Positions 1 through 9,426 of a DNA stretch of 64,000 bases are shown piece after piece. The notes beneath the pieces are model-generated. The model was not told the DNA's origin, did not search any database, and saw only the letters and a program-made list of their open reading frames with translations. This DNA is from Acinetobacter calcoaceticus DSM 30006 = CIP 81.8 (GTDB taxonomy: Bacteria; Pseudomonadota; Gammaproteobacteria; Pseudomonadales; Moraxellaceae): positions 370,135-434,134 of the forward strand of contig NZ_KB849780.1 in assembly GCF_000368965.1 (NCBI RefSeq). Reading direction: 5' to 3'. The position numbers were made by a program, and so were the translations under genes. Positions within the stretch are counted from its first letter, which is position 1; each line of letters starts with the position of its first letter.

Positions 1-63
1 ATCACTTGCAAAGTGGTCTCAGCTATTTATTCGTTTATTTAATCATTGATCCGTGCAGTCATT

Positions 64-95
64 TAGAGGATCAGCGACTTTAGCTTGATCCTCTA
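64..95. terminator. Inverted repeat downstream of the ferredoxin gene
   Basis: A perfect 10-bp stem (64-73 with 86-95) encloses a 12-nt loop, about 20 bp beyond the ferredoxin stop codon. No good T-run follows on the minus strand, so it may work as a weak terminator or an RNA 3' stabiliser. The rest of the first 115 bases shows nothing recognisable. Confidence 0.4.
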
Positions 96-115
96 TAAAC
101 TTTTTAAAAGATAGA

Positions 116-367
116 TTAGCCGAGCAAATTTAATCCCTTAAATTTCTCTAATAGTTGATCTTGGGTTTCAATATGTGCCGGATCTTGTTTTATACAATCG
201 ATTGGACAAACCGCCTTACAGGTTGGCGCATCGTAAAAGCCTACACACTCAGTACAACGGAATGGATCAATTTCATAAACTTTACTCCCTTCACAAATGG
301 CGATGTTGGGGCATTCAGGTAAGCACATATCACAATTGATACAGTCGTTCGTAATTAAAAGTGCCAT
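116..367 (-). CDS. yfhL: YfhL-family 2[4Fe-4S] ferredoxin
   Basis: This 83-residue protein is a small cytoplasmic electron carrier. Two cysteine clusters are visible: a CxxCxxxC-type group near residues 9-20 and a second group from about residue 38 with an 8-residue insertion before the CxxxCP motif. This arrangement is typical of the YfhL/Alvin-type dicluster ferredoxins. The ATG lies only 2 bp after the stop of trhP on the same strand, so the two are almost certainly co-transcribed. TrhP-type hydroxylases contain an Fe-S cluster, which makes electron supply to TrhP an attractive inference, though it is not shown by the sequence. The family call is secure; the partner is inferred. Confidence 0.88.
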   Translation of the reverse strand: MALLITNDCINCDMCLPECPNIAICEGSKVYEIDPFRCTECVGFYDAPTCKAVCPIDCIKQDPAHIETQDQLLEKFKGLNLLG

Positions 368-369
368 TT

Positions 370-1740
370 TTAACTCGCTGAATAAGCTAATGTCGATGCA
401 GTAATACTTTCCTTCGCATGTGGTAAGTTGCGTACGAGTAGTGCATAACTGATATCAACATCTTGTGAAAGCGGAATTTCAACGAAATGCCCCGAACCTT
501 TGGCATCTATAATTGGGTTACCTTTTAAATCGCGCATTTTGGTTAAGCTAAAGGTAATATTGCCTTGCGGTGTCATGAGTTCAAGTGAGTCGCCCACTAC
601 AAAACGGTTTTTAACTTCAATACGAATATAGTCGCCGTGACGCTCTAAAACCTCTCCACAAAATTGTTGATAGTCAAAATGTGATGAGCCATCGGCATAG
701 TTTTGATATTCACTGTGCACATGACGTCTTAAAAAGCCTTCGGTATAACCACGGTTTGCCAAACCTTCAAGCTGAGACATTAAGCTTGGGTCAAATGGTT
801 TTCCTGCTAATGCATCATCAATCGCTTTTCGATAAATTTGGGCAGTACGGGCACAGTAAAAATAGGATTTAGTACGGCCTTCAATTTTAAGCGAGGCTAT
901 GCCCATTTTTGTTAAACGATCTACATGTTGTACAGCACGTAAATCTTTCGAGTTCATAAAATAGGTACCGTGTTCATCTTCTTCGGCAGCAAACATTTCT
1001 TCATCATTACGTTGTACTAATAGGGTTTGAGCCGAAGTTATTTCTGATTGTGCTGATGAGCAGCAAGACTTTTCTGACTCATTGAGCTGAGTGACTGGAA
1101 TTACATCACCGTTTAAATCTTCTTGGGCTTCATGCAGCTTATAGTCCCAACGGCAAGCATTGGTACAAGCACCTTGATTGGCATCACGTTTGTTCATATA
1201 TCCTGAAAGTAAGCAGCGACCTGAGTAGGCCATGCATAATGCGCCATGCACAAAAACTTCAAGTTCAATATCGGGCACATGTTGCTGGATTTCTTCTATT
1301 TCTTCTAAAGACAACTCACGCGATAAAATGACACGGCTTAAACCGTAATCTTTCCAGAATTTAACAGTTGCCCAATTAATCGCGTTGGCTTGAACCGATA
1401 GATGAATTTGTACATCAGGAAAATGTTCACGCACCATCATAATTAAGCCCGGATCAGACATAATGAACGCATCTGGTTGCATAGCCACAATCGGTTCAAG
1501 ATCACGAATAAAGTTTTTTAATTTGCTGTTATGTGGCTGAATATTCACCACAACATAAAACTTTTTACCCAAAGCATGAGCTTCATCAATTCCAATTTTT
1601 AAGTTGTCATGATCAAAAGCATTATTACGCACACGTAAACTGTAACGTGGTTGGCCTGCATATACGGCATCTGCACCATAGGCAAATGCATAGCGCATGT
1701 TTTTAAGTGAACCTGCGGGAGAGAGAAGTTCAGTATTCAT
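370..1740 (-). CDS. trhP: tRNA 5-hydroxyuridine synthase, peptidase U32 family
   Basis: This 456-residue protein matches E. coli YegQ/TrhP in length and in its opening motif (ELLSPAG followed by YAFAYGADAVYAGQPRYS). TrhP hydroxylates the wobble uridine of several tRNAs using prephenate-dependent chemistry and an Fe-S cluster. The U32 signature is seen around residues 160-195, with Cys residues in the GRCLLSGY and NACRW stretches that fit cluster ligands. A low-complexity segment at about 222-245, rich in Ser and Cys (SEKSCCSS), looks like a lineage-specific loop. The start is fixed by homology, yet no Shine-Dalgarno is visible and the ATG sits inside an AT-rich inverted repeat. It is followed directly by the ferredoxin gene. 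Confidence 0.9.
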   Translation of the reverse strand: MNTELLSPAGSLKNMRYAFAYGADAVYAGQPRYSLRVRNNAFDHDNLKIGIDEAHALGKKFYVVVNIQPHNSKLKNFIRDLEPIVAMQPDAFIMSDPGLIMMVREHFPDVQIHLSVQANAINWATVKFWKDYGLSRVILSRELSLEEIEEIQQHVPDIELEVFVHGALCMAYSGRCLLSGYMNKRDANQGACTNACRWDYKLHEAQEDLNGDVIPVTQLNESEKSCCSSAQSEITSAQTLLVQRNDEEMFAAEEDEHGTYFMNSKDLRAVQHVDRLTKMGIASLKIEGRTKSYFYCARTAQIYRKAIDDALAGKPFDPSLMSQLEGLANRGYTEGFLRRHVHSEYQNYADGSSHFDYQQFCGEVLERHGDYIRIEVKNRFVVGDSLELMTPQGNITFSLTKMRDLKGNPIIDAKGSGHFVEIPLSQDVDISYALLVRNLPHAKESITASTLAYSAS

Positions 1741-1778
1741 AAAATAAAAGGCATAAAAAATTTATGGTTTTATTTTAT
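1739..1778. repeat. AT-rich inverted repeat over the trhP start
   Basis: An 11-bp outer stem (1739-1749 with 1768-1778) and an inner 6-bp stem (1752-1757 with 1761-1766) make a nearly continuous hairpin. It includes the first bases of trhP and its whole ribosome-binding region. It could be a terminator of the upstream regulator gene, a translational control element, or both. Confidence 0.45.
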
Positions 1779-1796
1779 TAACTCTGTATTTTTGAT

Positions 1797-3257
1797 TCAA
1801 CCTACTGAATTAGTAGGAATTTGGCCTATATCTTTTTGCGCGGGTAGCATATTTTTTGCCAACTCTCCTAAACGCATCAAAGCATTTAACATTTTGGGAT
1901 TTAACTCAAAACATGCTGCAATACGTAAACAATGACTAAAACGTTTATCAGCCGAACATAAAATTCCCGGCATACATAAGATTTTTTCATCCATAGCTTG
2001 ATGAAACAGTTCTAATGTATCGATAGATTCGGGGAGTTCTAACCATAAAATAAATCCAGCTTGTGGGCGACTGACTCGAGTACCGAGTGGAAAATAACGA
2101 CAAATATAAGACTTAATGGTGTCAATTTGTTGTTGATAGCGTTTTTTGAGCTGACGTAAATGCAGGTCATAACCACCATTTTCCAAGAAAAGTCCTAAGG
2201 TTTCAGTGAGCAAAGCAGGCTCGGCCACCGTTGTTGTAAATTTCAGTTGCTGCACAATATTACGAAAGCGCCCAGCTTCTAACCAACCGATTCGATAGTC
2301 GGGTGCTACAGTCTTGGTGTAGCTACTACATACGAGAACCCATCCATTTTGATCAAATGCCTTAATGTTGGGTAAGAGAGGTTCGGCTAGTTGTAATTCG
2401 GCATACATCGCATCTTCAATAACAGGAACTTGAAACTGATTAGCTAGCTCTGCCAAGCGACGGCGGCTGCTTTCCGGCATACTAAAACCGAGAGGATTGT
2501 GTCCGGTCGGAATCGTTAATATGGCTTGTACACTTTGAGATTTTAAGAGTTCTTCAAGCGTATCTAGACACATGCCTGTATGCGGTGAAGTGGGAACTTC
2601 TACAATTTTTCGGCCTAAATTATGCAGGAGCGGGTACAAGTTATGAAAAGTCGGGATCTCAAGGGCGATGGTGTCACCCGCTTGAGTTGTTGCCATAATC
2701 GCGAGACTTAAAGCCTCCATGGTGCCATGAGTCAGCACAATATCATCTGCTGAAAGAAACATACCGAGTTGCAAGCTTCGTCTAGCAATTTGTGTGCGCA
2801 GTCGTATTGACCCGGGTGGTAAGGTATAGCTTTTAAAAATATCTGGTTGTGTACGTAAAACCTGAGCAGTTAAGCGTTTTAAACGTTCAATCGGGTAGAA
2901 ATTTTCTCCTGAGGGGCAAGCTAGGGCCAAATTAATATAGGCTGGGTCCATTTGCTTTTTAACGATTTGTGCGAGGAAGCAGCTAATACCTGAAAGAGGA
3001 ACTTTTTCTTCACTGACATAACGTTCTTCGAGTTCTAGCAAGTTTGAAGGTGCATGACAAACATAGTAACCAGATTGCGGACGAACAGAAATTAAACCTT
3101 GATCTTCAAGCTGACGATACGCTTCTTTTACGGTGTTAATGCTGACTTGATAATGGTTTGCACAGTCTCGTATTGAAGGTAGACGCGAACCAATAGGCTG
3201 CCTCCCATTATGGATTTGAAGGATTAAGTCATCACTCACTTTTTTATATTTGTACAT
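1797..3257 (-). CDS. MocR-type GntR/aminotransferase transcriptional regulator
   Basis: A 486-residue fusion of an N-terminal GntR winged helix-turn-helix (about residues 1-70, with the GSRLPSIRDCA helix pattern) and a fold-type I aminotransferase-like domain (about 110-460). The PLP-binding lysine lies in an SSYTKT motif near residue 315, and the LTIPTGHNPLG stretch marks the PLP pocket. MocR regulators sense PLP or an amino-compound and often control a divergent neighbour. Here the divergent gene is a PhzF isomerase, separated by about 240 bp, so it is the first candidate target. The ligand cannot be read from the sequence. It lies upstream of trhP on the same strand, with 56 bp between. 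Confidence 0.85.
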   Translation of the reverse strand: MYKYKKVSDDLILQIHNGRQPIGSRLPSIRDCANHYQVSINTVKEAYRQLEDQGLISVRPQSGYYVCHAPSNLLELEERYVSEEKVPLSGISCFLAQIVKKQMDPAYINLALACPSGENFYPIERLKRLTAQVLRTQPDIFKSYTLPPGSIRLRTQIARRSLQLGMFLSADDIVLTHGTMEALSLAIMATTQAGDTIALEIPTFHNLYPLLHNLGRKIVEVPTSPHTGMCLDTLEELLKSQSVQAILTIPTGHNPLGFSMPESSRRRLAELANQFQVPVIEDAMYAELQLAEPLLPNIKAFDQNGWVLVCSSYTKTVAPDYRIGWLEAGRFRNIVQQLKFTTTVAEPALLTETLGLFLENGGYDLHLRQLKKRYQQQIDTIKSYICRYFPLGTRVSRPQAGFILWLELPESIDTLELFHQAMDEKILCMPGILCSADKRFSHCLRIAACFELNPKMLNALMRLGELAKNMLPAQKDIGQIPTNSVG

Positions 3258-3495
3258 ATCAATTCATTAAAAAGTCAAAGTAATGGGTACACTTTATAGT
3301 GATCTGTTATTTATCTCAAATATTGTGATTACTGTAGGTTGGTCCATTTAATCGAGTTTTACACTTAAAAACTGTGTCTATTATTTTTAATAAAAACTGA
3401 TACTGTAACCATTAAAGATATCTCAGTAAGATCAAAAGCATGGTGAGGATTTAAAACCATAATTTTTTAATATCAAAATGAGTAGGAGTGGGTCT

Positions 3496-4365
3496 ATGTC
3501 CGTTGTAGCATTTAAACAAGTTGATGTTTTTACTTCACAAGCATTTAAAGGAAATCCTGTCGCGGTGATTATGGACGCTAGTACCTTAACATCTGAGCAA
3601 ATGCAGGCGATTGCCAATTGGACCAATCTCTCTGAAACTACATTTGTACTGCCTGCCACAGTTTCGCAAGCCGATTATCAGGTTCGAATTTTTACTCCGC
3701 AAAATGAATTACCATTTGCAGGCCATCCTACAATCGGCACAGCCCATGCTTTACTTGAAGCTGGTCTAATTACTGCTAAAGAAGGAAAATTGGTACAGCA
3801 ATGTGGTGCAGGTTTAGTTGCTCTTACGGTAAGTGAATTGAATCATATTTCCTTTGAACTACCACAACCTAAAATTACGCCATTAGATACTAAACAGACT
3901 CAAAAATTGGCAGAGATTTTAAAATGTCAGATTGACACTCAATGGAATGCTGCATTGGTTGATGTTGGGGCACGTTGGGTTGTATTACAAGCGGTTAATG
4001 CCGAAGCTGTTTTAGCGACTCAACCAGACTTCGCTGCTTTAAAACAACATGATTTAGAAATGAAAGTTGGTGGAGCGACGGTTTATGGTTTTTATGAAAA
4101 TAATGATGAGCAAAAACATATAGAAGTTCGCTCATTTGCCCCTTCAATTGGAATAAATGAAGATCCAGTTTGTGGTAGTGGTAATGGTAGCGTAGCGTCA
4201 TTTATTCGTTACCATGGTATTTTGCCTGCACAAAATGATCAGGTACTTTCTTCACAAGGTCGCGTTTTAGGACGTGACGGACAGCTTCAACTAAATTTAT
4301 ATCAAGATAAAATTTTAGTGGGTGGAAGCGCTGTTACCTGTATTGATGGCACAATCAAGTTATAA
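3496..4365 (+). CDS. PhzF-family isomerase/epimerase
   Basis: A 289-residue PhzF-fold enzyme with the family opening (FKQVDVFTSQAFKGNPVAV), the conserved Glu in the ETTF motif near residue 46, the LPFAGHPTIGTA motif near 70-82, and the DPVCGSGNG motif near 220. These mark the two-lobed diaminopimelate-epimerase-like active site. No phenazine genes are near, so a role in phenazine synthesis is unlikely; many family members have unknown substrates. I chose the ATG at 3496 because AGGAG lies 7 bp upstream; an in-frame ATG at 3478 has no such site. It is divergent from the MocR-type regulator and ends at a clear terminator. Confidence 0.85.
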   Translation: MSVVAFKQVDVFTSQAFKGNPVAVIMDASTLTSEQMQAIANWTNLSETTFVLPATVSQADYQVRIFTPQNELPFAGHPTIGTAHALLEAGLITAKEGKLVQQCGAGLVALTVSELNHISFELPQPKITPLDTKQTQKLAEILKCQIDTQWNAALVDVGARWVVLQAVNAEAVLATQPDFAALKQHDLEMKVGGATVYGFYENNDEQKHIEVRSFAPSIGINEDPVCGSGNGSVASFIRYHGILPAQNDQVLSSQGRVLGRDGQLQLNLYQDKILVGGSAVTCIDGTIKL

Positions 4366-4374
4366 AACAAATAT

Positions 4375-4407
4375 AAAAAAACCGAGGACTTGGCCTCGGT
4401 TTTTTTA
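4375..4407. terminator. Bidirectional rho-independent terminator
   Basis: A 7-bp GC-rich stem (4381-4387 with 4394-4400) is flanked by an A-run on the left and a T-run on the right. It can end both the phzF-like transcript and the converging fpr transcript. Confidence 0.85.
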
Positions 4408-4418
4408 ATTAGAAAAAC

Positions 4419-5198
4419 TTATTTTTCTACGAACGCACGTTCAATTACGTAGTCGCCCATTACACCCATACGAGGTGATTCAACTAAACCATGTTCGTCA
4501 AGTAACGCAGCAACGTCTTTCAAGAAAGCAGGGCTACCGCAAAGCATTGCACGGTCAGTTTCACGGTTAAATCGTGGTAAACCAACTTTTTCGAATAAAG
4601 CACCAGTTTCAATTGCAGTTGTTACACGGCCTTGAGTGTGGAAAGGTTCACGAGTTACAGTAGGGTAGTAAACAAGTTTGTCTTTAATACCTAACTCTTC
4701 AAAGAACTCATGGTTTGGTAATTCGTTCAAGATAAGGTCTTGATAAGCTAATTCAGAAATATAACGTGTACCATGAACAACGATTACTTTTTCAAAACGT
4801 TCGTAAGTTTCTGGGTCACGAATAATTGATAAGAATGGTGCAAGGCCAGTACCAGAAGATAAAAGGTACAAGTTTTTACCCGGTAAAAGGTCATCATGAA
4901 CCAATGTACCTGTGGGTTTTTTAGAAATTAAAATTTCATCGCCAACTTGTACTTTTTGCAAAATCGAAGTTAAAGGACCTTCTTGTACTTTAATTGAGAA
5001 GAATTCTAACTCTTCTTCGTAATTTGCACTTGCAATCGAATACGCGCGCATTAACGGTTTGCCATTCACTTCAAGTCCGATCATTACGAACTGACCATTT
5101 TTAAAACGTAAGCTAGTGTCGCGTGTAGTTTTAAAACTGAAAAGGGTGTCATTCCAGTGGTGAACATGAGTAATGCGTTCGACGTTAAAAGCAGCCAT
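4419..5198 (-). CDS. fpr: Ferredoxin/flavodoxin-NADP+ reductase
   Basis: A 259-residue FAD- and NADP-binding reductase of the bacterial Fpr subfamily. The FAD-binding RAYSIAS motif is near residues 50-56 and the NADP-binding SSGTGLAPF motif near 113-122. The C-terminal MLCGSPAFL and GDYVIERAFVEK stretches are typical of subclass I bacterial FNRs. It moves electrons between NADPH and ferredoxin or flavodoxin in the cytoplasm, and often serves in oxidative stress and Fe-S repair. Length matches the family. It is divergent from trmO and converges on the phzF-like gene through a shared terminator. Confidence 0.92.
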   Translation of the reverse strand: MAAFNVERITHVHHWNDTLFSFKTTRDTSLRFKNGQFVMIGLEVNGKPLMRAYSIASANYEEELEFFSIKVQEGPLTSILQKVQVGDEILISKKPTGTLVHDDLLPGKNLYLLSSGTGLAPFLSIIRDPETYERFEKVIVVHGTRYISELAYQDLILNELPNHEFFEELGIKDKLVYYPTVTREPFHTQGRVTTAIETGALFEKVGLPRFNRETDRAMLCGSPAFLKDVAALLDEHGLVESPRMGVMGDYVIERAFVEK

Positions 5199-5299
5199 TA
5201 AAGGTCTCGATCACGATTAAAAGAAAACAGATTGCTATTCTAATCTAAATTCATTCCCGATAAACTGAATATATTTAATTGTGTTTATAAGAAAAAGTG

Positions 5300-6019
5300 A
5301 TGATCAATTCTGTCACCTTCCCGATAATCGGCCACATGTGCTCTCCCTATCGAGAAAAATTCGGTATTCCACGCCAGCCTAATTTGGTAAATATCGAGTC
5401 ATATATTGACATGGTAGAACCTTATAATGACTTGTTGGCTTTTGAGGGAATTGAACAATTTAGTCATCTCTGGCTAGTCTGGCAGTTTCATGACAATAAA
5501 AATCAGGGTATTGCAGATAAATTCCGTCCGCAAGTTCGTCCCCCACGTTTAGGGGGTAATGAAAAAATTGGCGTATTTGCTACACGTAGCATGTATCGAC
5601 CAGCACCAGTGGGCTTGTCTGTAGTACGGTTAAAGAAGGTTGAAAAAGTTGGAAAGTCAGTCCGAGTGTACGTCACTGGCAGCGATTTATTAGATGGAAC
5701 TCCAATTCTAGATATCAAACCCTATATTCAATATTCTGATGCGATTGCTGATGCACAAAGTGGTTATGCACATGCAGAACCAGAGCGTAAATCGGTCATT
5801 TGGTCTGAACCTGCTCTAAATGCTCAAAAATATTTTTTACAAAATAAAGAAATGAATTCACAGTACATTGATGAGCTTGAGCAGGTATTGGCTTTAGACC
5901 CACGGCCTGCCTATCAAGAAGATCCTGACAGAATTTATAAAATGAAATTTTCCAGTTTCGATATTCATTTTAAAGTCGGTCAGTTTGAAGTTACCGTAGT
6001 GGATGTGGTGCAAAGCTGA
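5300..6019 (+). CDS. trmO: tRNA (N6-threonylcarbamoyladenosine37-N6)-methyltransferase
   Basis: A 239-residue TsaA/UPF0066-family protein. The N-terminal SAM-binding beta-barrel domain carries the PRLGGNEKIGVFATRS and YRPAPVGLSVV motifs near residues 80-115, and a C-terminal extension of about 80 residues contains DPRPAY. TrmO adds the N6 methyl group to t6A at position 37 of threonine tRNAs. Its t6A precursor is made by a complex that includes TsaD, encoded later in this window. The reading frame opens with GTG-ATG; the ATG at 5300 is the likelier start. It converges on the DUF4010 gene with 9 bp between the stops. Confidence 0.9.
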   Translation: MINSVTFPIIGHMCSPYREKFGIPRQPNLVNIESYIDMVEPYNDLLAFEGIEQFSHLWLVWQFHDNKNQGIADKFRPQVRPPRLGGNEKIGVFATRSMYRPAPVGLSVVRLKKVEKVGKSVRVYVTGSDLLDGTPILDIKPYIQYSDAIADAQSGYAHAEPERKSVIWSEPALNAQKYFLQNKEMNSQYIDELEQVLALDPRPAYQEDPDRIYKMKFSSFDIHFKVGQFEVTVVDVVQS

Positions 6020-6028
6020 TTCGCTATT

Positions 6029-7300
6029 TTAAAACCAATGTATGTTGAGCCAAAGTAAAGTAATGAATATAGCCATATGAATAAGCTGGGCGGGAACGAA
6101 AGCAAGTGCGTAGGGCAGCCCGCCCGAAATTGCAGAGTTTATACTTTTGGCAATTGCATGCACTGCAAAGCCCCCCATAAAAGCAATTAATAAAGGGGAC
6201 ATATGAGCACTATCAGGCTCACCTTGTACAATTACTGCGGCTATAGCTGCATGGATCTCAAACAAAGAAGCGAGTAACGTTCCGGCTATTAATCCTGCAT
6301 CGCCTAAAGATATACTTAAACCATAAACACCTGCCTGAATGAGTGTAAGTGTTCCAGCAATAATAATGGCTTCTTTAAGACTAAACATTCTTGAGTCGAG
6401 TTCAGGTAAAGTAGTACTAGGCTCTGCTTTACGTAATAAAATAAAAGCCCATACCGCTAAAACAACTAATGCAATAATGGCAGGAAATATAATTAGCTTA
6501 AACCAAGTAAAGCTAATACCGATCACAATAATTAAAGTTTGAATCAGTGTTGAAACGCAGGACATTAATGCAGCGCCTGCATTAGTCGTTGCATTTGCAC
6601 GACCAGAACGTACCTCTAAACCCAAACTGGCAATAGCTGCTGTACTGGAAACAAAACCTGAAGCCAAAGATGAAAGTAATAAGGCATTTTTAGAAGATAA
6701 TAAGCGTTTGGCAATATGTGCCAGTGCCTGCACAAATAAGATTAAAGTCAGTAATTTTAAAATAACATTCGGATTTAAAACTGGACCCCAAAAGGGTTTA
6801 TTTGGGACTAAAGGTAAAGCAATTAAAAGTAAGGCGAGTAGAAAAATTCCATCGCGCAATTCTGCCTCGGTAATCCATTGGCTAGCAATACCATGCATAG
6901 ACTGCTTAGCTATTAAAATAGCCGTCATGATGACTGCTAAACTTGCTGCCAATGAAATATTCCAAATACAGAGAGCTCCAATGAAATAAGTCATGATAAA
7001 TGCAAGTTCAGTGGTAACGCCCGGATCATTTGGCTGATTTTTAAGGGAAACGATGCTAATTGCACCGATGATTAAAGCTCCAACAATCCCAATTGAAGTG
7101 CCGAATAAAAAACAGATCGCGCCTAATAAAGCACTAATTGCAAAAGATCTAAAACCAGCGAAAGTTTTATATTCGTGTTTGAGCTTACTGTGTTCTCGTT
7201 CTAAGCCGATTAATAAGCCACAGCCAAGGGCAGCTGCAATGACTGTAATGAATTCTTCAAAGGATGTTGTTTGTAATGACATTGTCATTGGAAGTTCCAT
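6029..7300 (-). CDS. MgtC/DUF4010-family membrane protein
   Basis: A 423-residue, very hydrophobic protein with roughly a dozen predicted membrane segments. The N-terminal part has the MgtC-like GLLIGLEREH motif near residues 28-40 and the FAGFRSFAISALLG stretch; the C-terminal half matches the DUF4010 arrangement. It sits in the inner membrane; the transported ion or role is unknown for this class, although the MgtC name comes from magnesium-linked virulence proteins. An AGAGGAAG site 6 bp before the ATG at 7300 supports the start. The 288 bp between it and gspE carry promoters for both genes and no further ORF. Confidence 0.82.
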   Translation of the reverse strand: MELPMTMSLQTTSFEEFITVIAAALGCGLLIGLEREHSKLKHEYKTFAGFRSFAISALLGAICFLFGTSIGIVGALIIGAISIVSLKNQPNDPGVTTELAFIMTYFIGALCIWNISLAASLAVIMTAILIAKQSMHGIASQWITEAELRDGIFLLALLLIALPLVPNKPFWGPVLNPNVILKLLTLILFVQALAHIAKRLLSSKNALLLSSLASGFVSSTAAIASLGLEVRSGRANATTNAGAALMSCVSTLIQTLIIVIGISFTWFKLIIFPAIIALVVLAVWAFILLRKAEPSTTLPELDSRMFSLKEAIIIAGTLTLIQAGVYGLSISLGDAGLIAGTLLASLFEIHAAIAAVIVQGEPDSAHMSPLLIAFMGGFAVHAIAKSINSAISGGLPYALAFVPAQLIHMAIFITLLWLNIHWF

Positions 7301-7588
7301 ATTACTTCCTCTTATGCTTATAGTTATATGTAGATTTGAATCATTTTAAAATCATGTATTCAAGTTCAGTTTATGCTTTTTATGAGACTGATCATAGTAT
7401 CTTTTTTAGACAATGCAACATACAAAATATTTTTATAAACATGACCCATGACGCAAAAAAATATCAAGTTGAGAATTGGTTTAATTATTTGAAGTTGAAG
7501 GATATTTAAATAGTGGATTTAACGATTTTGGGGTGAGTTAAATCTAAAACATCTCTGCTATATTATAAAAGTATATTGGGGATAACGC

Positions 7589-9346
7589 ATGAATGCACAT
7601 GTAGAAATAGATACCTATTGGTGTCTAGAACAACTATTACAAGAAGGCCGTATCACAGAACGAGATAAATTACTGGTACAGTCAAGCCACCGCCAAAAGG
7701 ACCAGCTAAAGTGGCATCCATTACAATGGATTGCACATTTTAATTTAAAAGATCAGCAACACATACAGGCCCATTTAAGTTTAAACCGTTTGTGTTTATG
7801 GTTTGCAGATCGAGTTCAACTTCCTTTATTTGTGATTGATCCTTTAAAGGCAGATGTGAGTGCTTTAACTCAAGTCATGTCACAAGAATTTGCTATTCGT
7901 AATCATATTTTAGCTGTTGAAATTCATGCCGACCGAATTGTGATTGGAACCGACCAGCCATTTCAAACAGATTGGCTCAATAATCTTGAACGAAGTCTAG
8001 CTCCTAAAAAAATTGAGCGGGTACTACTTAATCCCGAACAGTTACAACGTTATTTACGCGAATATTATCAGGTCAGTCGAGCAGTAAATTCAGCTCAAAA
8101 AGATGCAGCTCATGACCGTGATAATAAAAATGTTGAAGCTCTTTTACAACTTGGGGATAGCCAAAACCCAGATGCCAATGATCAGCATATTGTGAAATTA
8201 GTCGACTGGATTTTACAGTTTGCGTTCGAGCAGAGTGCCAGTGACATTCATATGGAACCGCGTAAGGACAATGGCAAAGTCAGGTTTCGGATCGATGGCG
8301 TTTTACACACCATTTATAACATGCCTTCAAATACACTGACCGCCGTGATTGCACGTATTAAGATTTTAGGACGTTTAAATGTCGCCGAAAAGCGCAAACC
8401 ACAAGATGGTCGATTAAAAACTCGGACACCAAAGGGGCAAGAAACAGAGCTACGTTTATCGACCTTGCCAACAGCCTTTGGTGAAAAACTGGTTATGCGT
8501 ATTTTCGATCCCGATGTGCTGGTACGTTCTTTTCATCAATTAGGTTTTGAAGAGAGCTTATTACAACAGTGGCAGCAATTAACAAAAAATAGCCATGGCA
8601 TTATTTTAGTCACTGGCCCTACGGGTTCAGGTAAAACGACAACGTTATATTCTTCGTTAAAGCAGCTCGCAACAGATCAGGTCAATGTCTGTACCATTGA
8701 AGATCCAATTGAAATGTTAGAGCCTAGTTTTAACCAGATGCAGGTCAACAATGCAATTGAATTAGGCTTTGCAGATGGTGTTCGTGCGCTCATGCGTCAA
8801 GACCCCGATATTATTATGATTGGGGAAATTCGTGATCAAGATACAGCGAATATGGCAATTCAGGCGGCATTAACAGGTCATTTAGTATTATCAACTTTAC
8901 ACACCAATGATGCGCCGTCCAGTTTAACTCGCTTGCACGATTTAGGTGTGCAGCCATTTTTAACAGCAGCCACAATTCTAGGTGTGCTCGCACAGCGTTT
9001 AGTACGACAGCTTTGTCAGCACTGCAAACAGCAAACTCATATTAATGAGGACGAATGGCAACATCTCACATTCGACTACATTATGGACATGCCAGAAAAA
9101 GTTTATCAGGCTGTTGGATGTGAACAATGTCGTCATACAGGCTATAAAGGGCGAATCGGTATTTATGAATTTATGCCGGTCAGTCTTGAGTTTAAGCATC
9201 TTATTAGTAGTCATGCGATGTTAAATGATTTAAGAACTCAAACTAAAAAAGAAGGTATAGAACCCTTGAGAATTGCGGGTGCTCGTAAAGTCATTGAGGG
9301 TGTTACGACATTAGAAGAGGTCTTACGGGTTGTTCCATTAAATTAA
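7589..9346 (+). CDS. gspE: Type II secretion / type IV pilus-like assembly ATPase (GspE/PulE family)
   Basis: A 585-residue cytoplasmic hexameric ATPase. An N-terminal GspE-type domain (to about residue 160) is followed by the catalytic core. Walker A (GPTGSGKTTT) starts near residue 343, and the Walker B/Asp box (IIMIGEIRDQDTA) lies near 408. A zinc-binding tetracysteine motif (CQHC from about 476, then CEQC near 512) is typical of GspE. The start has GGGGATA 6 bp upstream. GspL and GspM are encoded 36 kb away in this window, in keeping with a dispersed secretion system. PilB-type assignment is less likely because no pil genes adjoin it. Confidence 0.87.
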   Translation: MNAHVEIDTYWCLEQLLQEGRITERDKLLVQSSHRQKDQLKWHPLQWIAHFNLKDQQHIQAHLSLNRLCLWFADRVQLPLFVIDPLKADVSALTQVMSQEFAIRNHILAVEIHADRIVIGTDQPFQTDWLNNLERSLAPKKIERVLLNPEQLQRYLREYYQVSRAVNSAQKDAAHDRDNKNVEALLQLGDSQNPDANDQHIVKLVDWILQFAFEQSASDIHMEPRKDNGKVRFRIDGVLHTIYNMPSNTLTAVIARIKILGRLNVAEKRKPQDGRLKTRTPKGQETELRLSTLPTAFGEKLVMRIFDPDVLVRSFHQLGFEESLLQQWQQLTKNSHGIILVTGPTGSGKTTTLYSSLKQLATDQVNVCTIEDPIEMLEPSFNQMQVNNAIELGFADGVRALMRQDPDIIMIGEIRDQDTANMAIQAALTGHLVLSTLHTNDAPSSLTRLHDLGVQPFLTAATILGVLAQRLVRQLCQHCKQQTHINEDEWQHLTFDYIMDMPEKVYQAVGCEQCRHTGYKGRIGIYEFMPVSLEFKHLISSHAMLNDLRTQTKKEGIEPLRIAGARKVIEGVTTLEEVLRVVPLN

Positions 9347-9426
9347 GTTTTTCTTAAGATTCACCTCATTTATGCTTGATTTAATTGCTTTATCCCAAGA
9401 GGAAACCATAAACAGAGGGTAATTAT

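Noticed and set aside
84..94. Eleven bases identical to the 3' end of the tRNA-Trp genes
   Set aside because: The match is part of a symmetrical hairpin and has no other tRNA elements, so it looks like chance and not a tRNA remnant or attachment site.
6339..7349. Plus-strand open frames across the DUF4010 gene
   Set aside because: They are mirror frames of a hydrophobic membrane gene, lack ribosome-binding sites and encode improbable basic sequences.
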